Part shown: positions 6,865 through 14,532 of the stretch, one piece after another
How the letters are laid out: every line of letters starts with the position of its first letter
How positions within the stretch are numbered: position 1 is the first letter of the stretch
NCBI RefSeq assembly: GCF_900099735.1
Contig: NZ_FNDT01000024.1
Span: 1-38,330, forward strand
From: Arthrobacter subterraneus
GTDB taxonomy: Bacteria > Actinomycetota > Actinomycetes > Actinomycetales > Micrococcaceae
Reading direction: 5' to 3'
DNA length: 38,330 nt
Notes under the pieces: model-generated
Databases searched by the model: none
The model's input: the letters and a program-made list of their open reading frames with translations, nothing else
What the model was told of the DNA's origin: nothing
Made by a program: the position numbers and the translations under genes

Positions 6865-7825
6865 CTCTGTCGCAGCGAAGGAAATTCGTTCCTCGTCGTT
6901 CGCAGTTCTAATCATCACCATCCTTGTCGCTCAGTTGCTTTTGGTCCCCACTTACCCCGCAGCCGCAGAAGAACCTCAAGGCGGATTCACTGGCGGCATG
7001 GTGGGATCAGAAAACAGAAAGGAATCGTCGTCGCCTTCGGACGAGACTGGCCGGAATACACCCAAAGAACTAACCGCCGCTATCGACGACCCAATGCCGA
7101 CCGTCACCTACACATACGAACGGGTTTGCACTCAAGGTCGGCTGAACAACCTGGACCCTGCCCTTTGCGTGACCCTGAACGCCGCATGCGACGCTGAACC
7201 CGACGGCCAGTTGGTCGAGTGGATTGCCATCGACAGCTCAACCAGTCCGCCGTCGGAAACGCGGACCGGTGACAGATCGTGCCTCTACCCCGGATCCCCC
7301 GCGCCGGAGCCGCCGAACGGCGGAGAAGCGGCGGAGCCTGCCGTCGTCATCACGCTGGAGGATTTTCAGAGCCAGCCGATCATCGCGGCGGCCGTCGTCT
7401 CGGAGCCCAACAATTTCGGGCTCCTCGGCGGGCACAACAATTTCTGGGCGGACGTGGACGAGCAGGAGTTCGCTTTCGATACCCTCGGGGACCAGGTCCT
7501 CATCCGGGCATGGCCCGTGGCATACGACTGGAACTATGGCGACGGCGCCACAAAAACCACGCAAACCGCGGGGAACCCGGTTCCGGAAGCCGACTGGCTC
7601 CTGGTGGAAACACCCACCAGCCATGTCTACGGCGCGACAGGCGACTACAACCTCGTTCTCACCACACGTTTCAACGGTGACTACTCCGTCAATGGCGGAC
7701 CCTGGATTCCAATTGCCGGACAAGCCGCGGTCCAGTCAGAACCTCACCTCGTGAGTATCTGGCGATCCGATAACCGGCTCGTCGACGGCACCTGCGCGGA
7801 GAACCCGTCCGCATGGGGCTGCTAG
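6857..7825 (+). CDS. Secreted PKD-like domain protein of unknown function
   Basis: The 322-residue product starts at ATG 6857, overlapping the lipoprotein gene by 8 bases. A hydrophobic signal segment (FAVLIITILVAQLLLV) ends near PAAAEE, a plausible signal peptidase site. The mature part has several cysteines (VCTQG, ALCVTL, AACD, RSCLY, GTCAE, WGC at the very end) suggesting disulphides outside the cell. Near residue 215-270, AYDWNYGDGATKTTQ followed by HVYGATGDYNLVLTTRFNG is the pattern of a PKD/Ig-like fold (the WxFGDG...H.Y...G.Y.V scheme). No catalytic motif or sortase signal is visible. It is probably surface-exposed or released and works with the lipoprotein before it; that link is inference. 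Confidence 0.75.
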   Translation: MTSSVAAKEIRSSSFAVLIITILVAQLLLVPTYPAAAEEPQGGFTGGMVGSENRKESSSPSDETGRNTPKELTAAIDDPMPTVTYTYERVCTQGRLNNLDPALCVTLNAACDAEPDGQLVEWIAIDSSTSPPSETRTGDRSCLYPGSPAPEPPNGGEAAEPAVVITLEDFQSQPIIAAAVVSEPNNFGLLGGHNNFWADVDEQEFAFDTLGDQVLIRAWPVAYDWNYGDGATKTTQTAGNPVPEADWLLVETPTSHVYGATGDYNLVLTTRFNGDYSVNGGPWIPIAGQAAVQSEPHLVSIWRSDNRLVDGTCAENPSAWGC

Positions 7826-7835
7826 GAAAAGGAAA

Positions 7836-8858
7836 CTACTTGTCCTTCTTCGCGCGGCTCGGCTGGACACGGGGCGGCTCCCCGGGCATCTTCGGGTAGT
7901 CGGGCGGGAAAGGCAGCTCCCCCAGACCGGAATCCAGGTCGCGCTGCCACCAGCCGAGCAGGGTGTCGATGGTCCCCGGCTTCTCATGGAAAGCTGCCCA
8001 CGGGTCCCCCACTGTCCGCAGCCGCTCCGGCACGGTCAGGATCGTGAAGTCTTTCGGATGCACCTTCTCCAATTCGTCCCAGGTGATCGGACACGAAACC
8101 GGCGCGTGTGCCAGCGCCCGCGGACTGTAGGCTCCGGCAATGGTGCGGTCACGATTCGCCTGGTTGAAGTCGACAAACACCCGCTCCCCGCGCTCCTCCT
8201 TCCACCACGACGTGGTGACCTTGTCCGGCATGCGGCGCTCAAGTTCACGTGCAGCAGCGATGACGGCATGCCGGACATCGAGGAACTCACGCACCGGCTC
8301 GATTGGTGCATATACGTGAATACCCCGGTTACCCGAGGTCTTGAGGAAGGCGTTGAGGCCAGCTTCCTCAAGCACTTTCCGAAGCTCGATTGCGGCTGGA
8401 ACAGCGTCATCGAAGTCGGTACCGGGCTGGGGATCCAGGTCGATCCGCAACTGGTCGGGGTTATCCGAATTCTCAGCCCTCGAAGGCCACGGGTGGAACA
8501 CCACGGTATTCATCTGCGCTGCCCAGACGGCAGCGGCAGGCTCATCGATCACCAGTTGGGGGTGTGAGCGCGCGCTGGGGTATTCGACCTTCACGGAGCG
8601 GATGTAGTCCGGCGCTCCTTTGGGAGGATTCTTGGAGAAGAACTGCTCGCCGTCGATGTTGTCGCCGAACCGCTGCAGCGCAAGAGGCCGGTCACCATTG
8701 GCGGCAATGAATGCCTCACCGACGTCGATCAGGTACTTCGCCAGATCAAGCTTCGTCAGCCCAAGCTCAGGCCACATGACCCGGCTGGGACTCGAGATAC
8801 GTACTTCACGGGTGCCGTGCGGCCCATCAACGGATAAGACTGTCGCCTCGGATGCCAT
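7836..8858 (-). CDS. Stand-alone LigD-type polymerase/primase (PolDom, Prim-PolC-like)
   Basis: The 340-residue protein is an archaeo-eukaryotic primase-type polymerase domain as found in LigD. Motifs include MWPELGLTKLDLAKYL, the metal-binding RIDLDPQPGTDFDD (DxD), TSGNRGIHVYAPI, and VFVDFNQANRDRTIAGAYSP. No ligase or nuclease domain is fused. Such proteins add ribonucleotides or fill short gaps in end joining or base-excision repair; in mycobacteria Prim-PolC acts with LigC. The ligC gene at 5062 lies nearby on the other strand, but no ku gene is in the window. ATG 8858 is chosen because the preceding in-frame residues back to 8888 do not look conserved; its ribosome site is weak. The gene converges with the PKD gene with a 10-base gap. 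Confidence 0.9.
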   Translation of the reverse strand: MASEATVLSVDGPHGTREVRISSPSRVMWPELGLTKLDLAKYLIDVGEAFIAANGDRPLALQRFGDNIDGEQFFSKNPPKGAPDYIRSVKVEYPSARSHPQLVIDEPAAAVWAAQMNTVVFHPWPSRAENSDNPDQLRIDLDPQPGTDFDDAVPAAIELRKVLEEAGLNAFLKTSGNRGIHVYAPIEPVREFLDVRHAVIAAARELERRMPDKVTTSWWKEERGERVFVDFNQANRDRTIAGAYSPRALAHAPVSCPITWDELEKVHPKDFTILTVPERLRTVGDPWAAFHEKPGTIDTLLGWWQRDLDSGLGELPFPPDYPKMPGEPPRVQPSRAKKDK

Positions 8859-8915
8859 GGGTCCAACATACTCTGCAGGACCACGCACGCACCCTGCGCG
8901 CCGCCGCTCGTCGCG

Positions 8916-9755
8916 TCAGGCAGGAAGAACCTGACCGATCGGCTCACGCTTCTCGGCCTGGAACCTGTCTTCCGTTCGGCCGGCAGCCCAGTAGCCGGAG
9001 AGGGACAACTGGTCCTTGCCCAGGCCCCGCTCCTTCAGAAAAACGTCGCGCAAGGCCTTCATCGATTCCCGCTCGCCGTGTGCAAACACCTGCACGCGTC
9101 CGCTGGGCCACTGGTAGTCCCTAACCGCGGCAGCGAGCAGCGACCTCGTTGTGTCATCCCGAATCTCCCGGCGAATCCACCTGACCTCAACCCCAAACGG
9201 TTTCACCAGATCGACCATGTCATCGGGACCTCCGCATTCCAGAAACGCCACACCGGCCGCATCTTCCGGCAGCGCTTCGAGGGCAGCGCTGATCGCAGGC
9301 AACGCGGATTCGTCGCCCGCAAAGAGGTACCAGTCGGCTGTGGGGTCGGGCGAGTAGGCACCGCCCGGGCCCATCAGGGCGATCCGGTCGCCCGGTTTCG
9401 CCTGGGCAGCCCATGGTCCTGCAAGGCCCTCATCGCCGTGAACTACAAAGTCGACGTCGATGGTGCGGTCCGCCTGGTTGATCCGCCGCACGGTGTAGGT
9501 GCGGGTGACCGGGACGTCCTCCGCCGGAAGCTGCTCGCGAAGTGCGGCGAGGTCATAGGGCGGCTCAAGCGCGAGCTCCGGCTTGGCGAAGAGGATCTTC
9601 ACGTAGTTGTCGGTGACGTCCTTCGGCTGGAACTGCTCAAACCCGGGGCCGCCCAGCGTCACGCGGACCATGTGGGGCGTCACCCAGGATGTACCCAACA
9701 CATCAAAGACAAGTTGCGGTCGCGGGGAACGAGCTTGCCGCTGAACGTCTTTCAT
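8916..9755 (-). CDS. Siderophore-interacting protein (FAD-dependent ferric reductase family)
   Basis: A 279-residue flavoprotein of the ViuB/SIP family, thought to reduce ferric iron in siderophores in the cytoplasm. The FAD-binding part shows VTRTYTVRRIN (the RxYTxR motif) and DVDFVVHGDEGLAGPWAAQA, followed by GDRIALMGPGG. The NAD(P)H-binding part has ADWYLFAGDESALPAISAAL and the C-terminal LSLSGYWAAGRTED. Length is normal. No siderophore transporter or biosynthesis gene lies nearby, so it probably serves imported siderophores handled by genes elsewhere. Confidence 0.9.
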   Translation of the reverse strand: MKDVQRQARSPRPQLVFDVLGTSWVTPHMVRVTLGGPGFEQFQPKDVTDNYVKILFAKPELALEPPYDLAALREQLPAEDVPVTRTYTVRRINQADRTIDVDFVVHGDEGLAGPWAAQAKPGDRIALMGPGGAYSPDPTADWYLFAGDESALPAISAALEALPEDAAGVAFLECGGPDDMVDLVKPFGVEVRWIRREIRDDTTRSLLAAAVRDYQWPSGRVQVFAHGERESMKALRDVFLKERGLGKDQLSLSGYWAAGRTEDRFQAEKREPIGQVLPA

Positions 9756-9919
9756 ACGTCAACCCTAAGCCTGCCGGATGAATGCAATCATCCAGCTGTA
9801 ACCTCGACCACCTAGGAAGTTCGCTATTGGAGAGATTAAGGCAGGCGTGGCGGCTCATGGAGCGGTACATCAACAACAACTTCGACGTCATCGCCCTGCC
9901 GGGTAGAGATATCCAGGAA

Positions 9920-10648
9920 TTATCTAGGCGAAGCCTGGTCCAGTCGGAAATGTCGGTAAGCACTTAGATGAATCGCGTGAAGGCCGCCTACGACGGAAAC
10001 CGGGATGAGATAGTGGGCAAGATCACCGTCAACGACGAAGAAATCGTCGATTTCATCCGGATCGTACGTCGTGCGTTCGCGGTGCGTCGTTGAGAGGTAC
10101 ACCTTCCACGTATCCGCCACGCGGACTGTTGTCGTCTTCACTTGCACACGGCGGAAGCCTTTTTCGCTATCGACGAGCAGATCGTAACGGCTGGGCTCAA
10201 GCGGCCATGAGACATCGCAACCGCAGAGCGCAAACCACGCTGCTGCAAGAAGCGAGCCAGCACGATCGAGACGAGAAATGTCCGGTTGGAACACGTTCTC
10301 CACGGTGGGCGACTGCTCCGTTAGATGCGCGACATCGAGACCGATCCGAGCGGCATGCCCCTTCACTGATGCGAGAGCAGAGGTTCCGCCAAGGCCAAGA
10401 GACTCAACCACGTCAGCCCACGTATCCCCTGCAGCGATCGAAGCACGAAGGCTGTCTTCAGTCCAGCGGCGTTGCCCCGTGAAATGGCCATAACTAATGT
10501 CGAGCCGATTTGCATGTGAACGTACGGACCTCATTGCGCCAGCAGATGTCGCGGCTAGCCCCAGTTCACGCAGGACTCCTCGCCAAGAGCGAGATACGGC
10601 AATCGCTTGTGTGAGTTCCACGTCCGTATAAGACCGGTTTTGCGCCAT
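9920..10648 (-). CDS. PD-(D/E)XK endonuclease with duplicated N-terminal DNA-binding repeats
   Basis: The 242-residue product starts at ATG 10648; an in-frame extension to 10696 is possible, and no ribosome site is obvious for either. Two similar blocks of about 50 residues open the protein: YTDVELTQAIAVSRSWRGVL with RELGL, RSVRSHANRLDISYGHF; and WTEDSLRASIAAGDTWADVV with ESLGL, ASVKGHAARIGLDVAHL. This resembles the small helix-turn-helix modules found in front of HNH homing-type nucleases. The C-terminal half has YDLLVD (D156) and RVQVKTT (Q169, K171), a PD-(D/E)XK active site of the type seen in group I intron-associated nucleases. No intron is visible. The gene lies about 240 bases from tRNA-Pro and its base composition is lower in GC than flanking genes. 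Target and role are unknown; a free-standing selfish nuclease or a defence nuclease are both possible. Confidence 0.7.
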   Translation of the reverse strand: MAQNRSYTDVELTQAIAVSRSWRGVLRELGLAATSAGAMRSVRSHANRLDISYGHFTGQRRWTEDSLRASIAAGDTWADVVESLGLGGTSALASVKGHAARIGLDVAHLTEQSPTVENVFQPDISRLDRAGSLLAAAWFALCGCDVSWPLEPSRYDLLVDSEKGFRRVQVKTTTVRVADTWKVYLSTTHRERTTYDPDEIDDFFVVDGDLAHYLIPVSVVGGLHAIHLSAYRHFRLDQASPR

Positions 10649-10891
10649 ATTTGGATCGTACGACGTGGCTCTGACAGCGCAGCTTCCCATGAGCACAGTG
10701 GCTACGCCGGTAACTGCAAATGGATACGGCTCGGGCTAACCCTCTCAACATTTGTGATCGGGATGATGAGAGTACGCCAATGGGGAAAACCGTGCTTCTC
10801 TCTACATCTAGGCACCAAGAAGGCAAGAGCAGAGCAACCCGATCTCAAAATAAAAAAGTTACCGAGCAGTATACTCGCCAGCCCTTCTATG

Positions 10892-10965
10892 TCGGGATGA
10901 CAGGATTTGAACCTGCGACCCCCTGACCCCCAGTCAGGTGCGCTACCAAGCTGCGCCACATCCCG
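10892..10965 (-). tRNA. tRNA-Pro (anticodon GGG)
   Basis: The - strand folds as a tRNA: acceptor CGGGATG (from 10965) pairs with CATCCCG, with discriminator A at 10892. The anticodon stem CTGAC/GTCAG encloses TGGGGGT, giving anticodon GGG. The T-loop GGTTCAAATCC is intact. CCA is not encoded. Length is 74 bases. Confidence 0.95.
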
Positions 10966-11172
10966 ATCGGCGCGGACCATTCCGTCCGAACCACCTGAAG
11001 AATCCTATCCTATCGCCCGCCTAACGACGAACTCGGCTCCACCGGGCGACAGGCAGAAAACATCACCGTACCGGATCCCCCAGTTACCGGCGTCAGGAAC
11101 CCCCGGAAAGGCCTAAACACGCCGGTGAAGCGGCCAGAACGCGGGGAATCCGGCGCAGCAAACGAGGACCGG

Positions 11173-12705
11173 CTACTTCTTGCGGCCGCGCTTCTCGCGG
11201 ACCCGCATGCTGACCTCGATCGGCGTTCCTTCGAAGCCGAACGTCTCACGCAAGCGACGTGTGATGAACCTGCGGTATCCCGGGTCCAGGAAGCCAGTGG
11301 TGAAGAGCACAAACCGCGGCGGACGGGATGACGCCTGCGTCCCGAACAGGATCCTCGGCTGCTTTCCACCACGCAGCGGATGCGGGTGCGCGGCAACAAG
11401 CTCTCCGAGGAAGGCGTTCAGCTTGCCGGTGGGGATGCGCTTGTCCCATGACTCGAGCGCGCGGTCCAGCGCGGGGACCAGGCGGTCCTTGTGCCAGCCT
11501 GTCTTCGCCGAGATGTTGACCCGGGGAGCCCATTCCACATGCGCTAGGTCCTGCTCGATTTCGCGTTCCAGGTAGCGGCGGCGTTCGTCGTCGAGCAGGT
11601 CCCACTTGTTGAAGGCGAGCACCAGCGCGCGCCCGGACTCGATCGCGAGGTTCAGGATGCGCACATCCTGCTCGCTCAGCACCTCGTCAACAGCGAGAAG
11701 GACGACGGCGACCTCAGCCTTCTCCAGCGCGGACTGCGTGCGCAGCGAGGCATAGAAATCGGCACCCTGCGCCATATGCTGGCGCCGACGGATGCCCGCG
11801 GTGTCAACAAAGCGCCACACCCGGCCGCCGAGTTCGATCATCTCGTCCACCGGATCACGGGTAGTGCCGGCCAGTGGGTCAACGACAACCCGCTCGGTTC
11901 CGGCCAGCTTGTTCAGCAGCGAGGACTTGCCGACGTTCGGGCGGCCGATCAGTGCCACGCGACGCGGTCCGCCCGAGCGCTCCAACCCGCCGTGCTCGGA
12001 AAACTCCGGCATGAGTTCCACGGCCCTGTCCAGCATGTCCGCGGTCCCGCGGCCGTGCAGCGCCGACACGGGCATCGGCTCACCGAAACCGAGCGACCAC
12101 AGCGCGGCGGCGTCGGCCTCGTTCTGGATATCGTCAACCTTGTTTGCAATCAGGATGACCGGCTTCTTCTTGCGCCGCAGCATGCGGACAATTGCCTCGT
12201 CAGTGGCGGTCGCGCCAACGGTGGCATCAACGACGAGCAGCACGGCGTCGGCGAGGTCGACGGCGGCCTCGGCCTGGTCGGCGACACGGGCATGGATGCC
12301 CCGGGCGTCATGCTCCCAGCCGCCGGTATCCACCAGCGTGAAGTTGGTGCCGTTCCAGGTAGCCGAGTACATGACACGGTCGCGGGTGACGCCCGGGGTG
12401 TCCTCCACGACTGCCTCGCGACGACCGAGAATACGGTTCACCAGGGTGGACTTGCCCACGTTCGGCCGGCCGACGATCGCGAGGACAGGGTCCAGCCGGA
12501 GCGGGGCTTCGTCGTCGTAATCTCCCAACTCATGCGCAAGGAGGGCTGCGTCTTCCTCGTCCAGCTCATAGTCCTCCAGACCGGCGCGCAGGGATTCCGC
12601 CCGGCGCTCAGCCTCGGCGTCATCCAGGGCGTGGATGTGCTCGGCTACGGAGTCCTCGCCCGTGGGCTCGTACTCTTCCTCAAGTTCGGTCTGGTTCTCG
12701 CTCAT
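11173..12705 (-). CDS. der: Ribosome biogenesis GTPase Der (EngA)
   Basis: A 510-residue protein with two consecutive GTPase domains, needed for 50S subunit maturation. Each has its own P-loop: [12 protein letters not shown] near residue 77 and [12 protein letters not shown] near residue 250. The G3 motifs are DTGGW and DTAGI, and the G4 motifs are NKVD and NKWD. The C-terminal KH-like domain ends [20 protein letters not shown]. An acidic N-terminal extension of about 70 residues precedes the first domain, as is common in actinobacteria. ATG 12705 has GAAGGATC upstream. It follows cmk by 16 bases and closes the block parA-scpA-scpB-rluB-tyrA-cmk-der. Confidence 0.97.
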   Translation of the reverse strand: MSENQTELEEEYEPTGEDSVAEHIHALDDAEAERRAESLRAGLEDYELDEEDAALLAHELGDYDDEAPLRLDPVLAIVGRPNVGKSTLVNRILGRREAVVEDTPGVTRDRVMYSATWNGTNFTLVDTGGWEHDARGIHARVADQAEAAVDLADAVLLVVDATVGATATDEAIVRMLRRKKKPVILIANKVDDIQNEADAAALWSLGFGEPMPVSALHGRGTADMLDRAVELMPEFSEHGGLERSGGPRRVALIGRPNVGKSSLLNKLAGTERVVVDPLAGTTRDPVDEMIELGGRVWRFVDTAGIRRRQHMAQGADFYASLRTQSALEKAEVAVVLLAVDEVLSEQDVRILNLAIESGRALVLAFNKWDLLDDERRRYLEREIEQDLAHVEWAPRVNISAKTGWHKDRLVPALDRALESWDKRIPTGKLNAFLGELVAAHPHPLRGGKQPRILFGTQASSRPPRFVLFTTGFLDPGYRRFITRRLRETFGFEGTPIEVSMRVREKRGRKK

Positions 12706-12721
12706 GGTGCGATCCTTCGTT

Positions 12722-13420
12722 TTATTGGTGGGCGACGGTGCGAACTACGTCGAGCACCGCCGTCACTGTCTGCTCAAAATCCAGGTCCGATGAATCAACG
12801 GTCACTACCCCGTTGGCGGCCTGCTGAAAATTAACCACGGACGAGTCCCTGGCATCACGCCCCAGGACCTGCCGCTTCAGCTGATCGGCGGTCTGGGATC
12901 CGCCAAGCTGGTCGCCGCGTCGCCGCAGCCGTGCTTCCTCACTCGCCGTGAGCAGGATGCGCACCTCTGCATCGGGTGCGACGACGGTGGTGATGTCCCT
13001 GCCCTCGGCCACGATGCGGTGGTGTGAGTCCGCAATGATCTGCCGCTGCCGGCGGATCAGCTCGGCGCGGGCGCCGAGCGTGGTGGCGACGGCGCTCACC
13101 GCCTGGGAGACGCGCGGCTCACGGATGGCGTCGGTGACGTCGATGCCGCTGACCAGCACCGACTCGGTGTCCGGCCGGGTGCTGATGGTCAGGTCGAGCT
13201 CGCGAGAGGCGCGTTCCACAGCGCCGGCGTCGGTAAGGTCGACGCCCTTCTCAAGACAGTGCAGGGTCACCGCGCGATACATGGCACCGGTGTCGAGGTA
13301 AGCCGCATGCAGTTGGCGGGCGGTTTCCCGGCTGACGCTGGACTTGCCTGAACCGGACGGTCCGTCGATGGCTACAACCAGGGACTTGCCCAAACGGAAG
13401 TGCGCAAGAGAAGCAGTCAC
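12722..13420 (-). CDS. cmk: Cytidylate kinase
   Basis: A 232-residue (d)CMP kinase that phosphorylates CMP and dCMP with ATP for nucleotide synthesis. The P-loop is [15 protein letters not shown], followed by the family motif [13 protein letters not shown], then [20 protein letters not shown] and a LID region [13 protein letters not shown]. The GTG at 13420 overlaps the tyrA stop as GTGA, with GGAAGG upstream inside tyrA; this start also gives the usual length, whereas the open frame continues to 13435. Confidence 0.96.
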   Translation of the reverse strand: MTASLAHFRLGKSLVVAIDGPSGSGKSSVSRETARQLHAAYLDTGAMYRAVTLHCLEKGVDLTDAGAVERASRELDLTISTRPDTESVLVSGIDVTDAIREPRVSQAVSAVATTLGARAELIRRQRQIIADSHHRIVAEGRDITTVVAPDAEVRILLTASEEARLRRRGDQLGGSQTADQLKRQVLGRDARDSSVVNFQQAANGVVTVDSSDLDFEQTVTAVLDVVRTVAHQ

Positions 13421-14529
13421 TGAACAACCTTCCATCCGCGGCTCGTAAGAAAATCTGTGAGTTCATGGCGTTTGCCGGGCAGCACCGAAATCTCGGCCAG
13501 GCCGACCTGCCGCTCGGGCGAGTGCTCAAGCCGGAGGTCCTCAAGGTTGATGCCGGTGTCACCGATTTCGGTGAGCAGCCGCGCGATCTGTCCCGGAACG
13601 TCATCGACCAGCACCGTGAGCCTGGCGAACGTCTCGGGCGGGGTTCCGTGCTTCCCCGGGATCCGCGCCTGCCCGATGTTGCCCTCGGCCATCAGCTGCG
13701 CCATATCGAGCCGCGCGCCATCCCCCAGCGGGTTCTCGAGCGTTCCGATCAACCGGTTCAGGTCTTCCCGCACGCCGTAAAGGATCTCCACCAGGCGGCC
13801 CGCGTTCGCGGACAGGATCTGGACCCACAGCCGCGGATCGCTCGCGGCGATCCGGGTGACGTCCCGCAGCCCGTTCCCCGCAAGGGAGAGCGCATGCGCC
13901 GGGGTGTCCTGCAGCCGGCTCGCGAGCAGCGAGGACAGCACCTGCGGCAGGTGTGAAATGACTGCCACCGACTGGTCATGCTCTTCGGCGGACATCCGGG
14001 AGACAACTGCGCCCAAATCGATCGCCAGCGCCTCAGCGGTGCGCACCGCATCCGGGGCGCTCTGCCCGGAGGCGCAGATCACCCAGGGCATGGAAGTGAA
14101 CAGTTCCGCGCGGGCCGCCACCGGTCCGGATTTCTCCCGCCCCGCCATGGGGTGGGTGCCCACATAACGCGGCAGCGCGGCGTCGTCGGCTGCTTCCGTC
14201 ACAGCTTTCAGCACCGAATCCTTCACGCTGGCAATATCGACGACGACGGCGGCCGGGTAGGCGGCAAGCGCCTCGACCACCAGCGCACCGGTGACATCCG
14301 GCGGCGCCGCGACCACAACGAGTTCAGGGGCGAAGGCGGAATCCGAGGGATCAAGCGGCCGGCCGGCACCGATATCCTGGGCCACCGCCTGGGTGGACGG
14401 GGAAATGTCGGAGAGGACGACGTCGAGTCCACGGGCACGCAGCCCGAGCCCGATACTGGTACCGAGCAGACCGGTTCCGACGATCAGCACCGGCCCGGAC
14501 AGGTGCGTGCCGCCGTTTGTTACGGTCAT
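13417..14529 (-). CDS. tyrA: Prephenate dehydrogenase with C-terminal ACT domain
   Basis: A 370-residue enzyme of tyrosine biosynthesis that oxidatively decarboxylates prephenate. The Rossmann motif is VLIVGTGLLGTSIGLGLRAR; the family signature YVGTHPMAGREKSGP holds the catalytic-site histidine; helical dimerisation segments follow. From about residue 295 an ACT domain (LTVLVDDVPGQIARLLTEIG, INLEDLRLEH) probably gives feedback control by an aromatic amino acid. The gene lies between rluB (3-base gap) and cmk (4-base overlap), so it is co-expressed with ribosome and nucleotide genes. M. tuberculosis has no tyrA at this position in its rluB-cmk-der order, as far as I recall. Confidence 0.93.
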   Translation of the reverse strand: MTVTNGGTHLSGPVLIVGTGLLGTSIGLGLRARGLDVVLSDISPSTQAVAQDIGAGRPLDPSDSAFAPELVVVAAPPDVTGALVVEALAAYPAAVVVDIASVKDSVLKAVTEAADDAALPRYVGTHPMAGREKSGPVAARAELFTSMPWVICASGQSAPDAVRTAEALAIDLGAVVSRMSAEEHDQSVAVISHLPQVLSSLLASRLQDTPAHALSLAGNGLRDVTRIAASDPRLWVQILSANAGRLVEILYGVREDLNRLIGTLENPLGDGARLDMAQLMAEGNIGQARIPGKHGTPPETFARLTVLVDDVPGQIARLLTEIGDTGINLEDLRLEHSPERQVGLAEISVLPGKRHELTDFLTSRGWKVVQ

Positions 14530-14532
14530 CGG

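Noticed and set aside
7836..8858. Possible complete LigD end-joining locus
   Set aside because: Only the polymerase domain is present; there is no ku, nuclease domain or ligase domain in the same gene.
9782..9967. 61-codon open frame on the + strand between the flavoprotein and the nuclease gene
   Set aside because: It overlaps the end of the nuclease gene, has no ribosome site and resembles no known protein. The gap 9756-9919 otherwise shows nothing clear.
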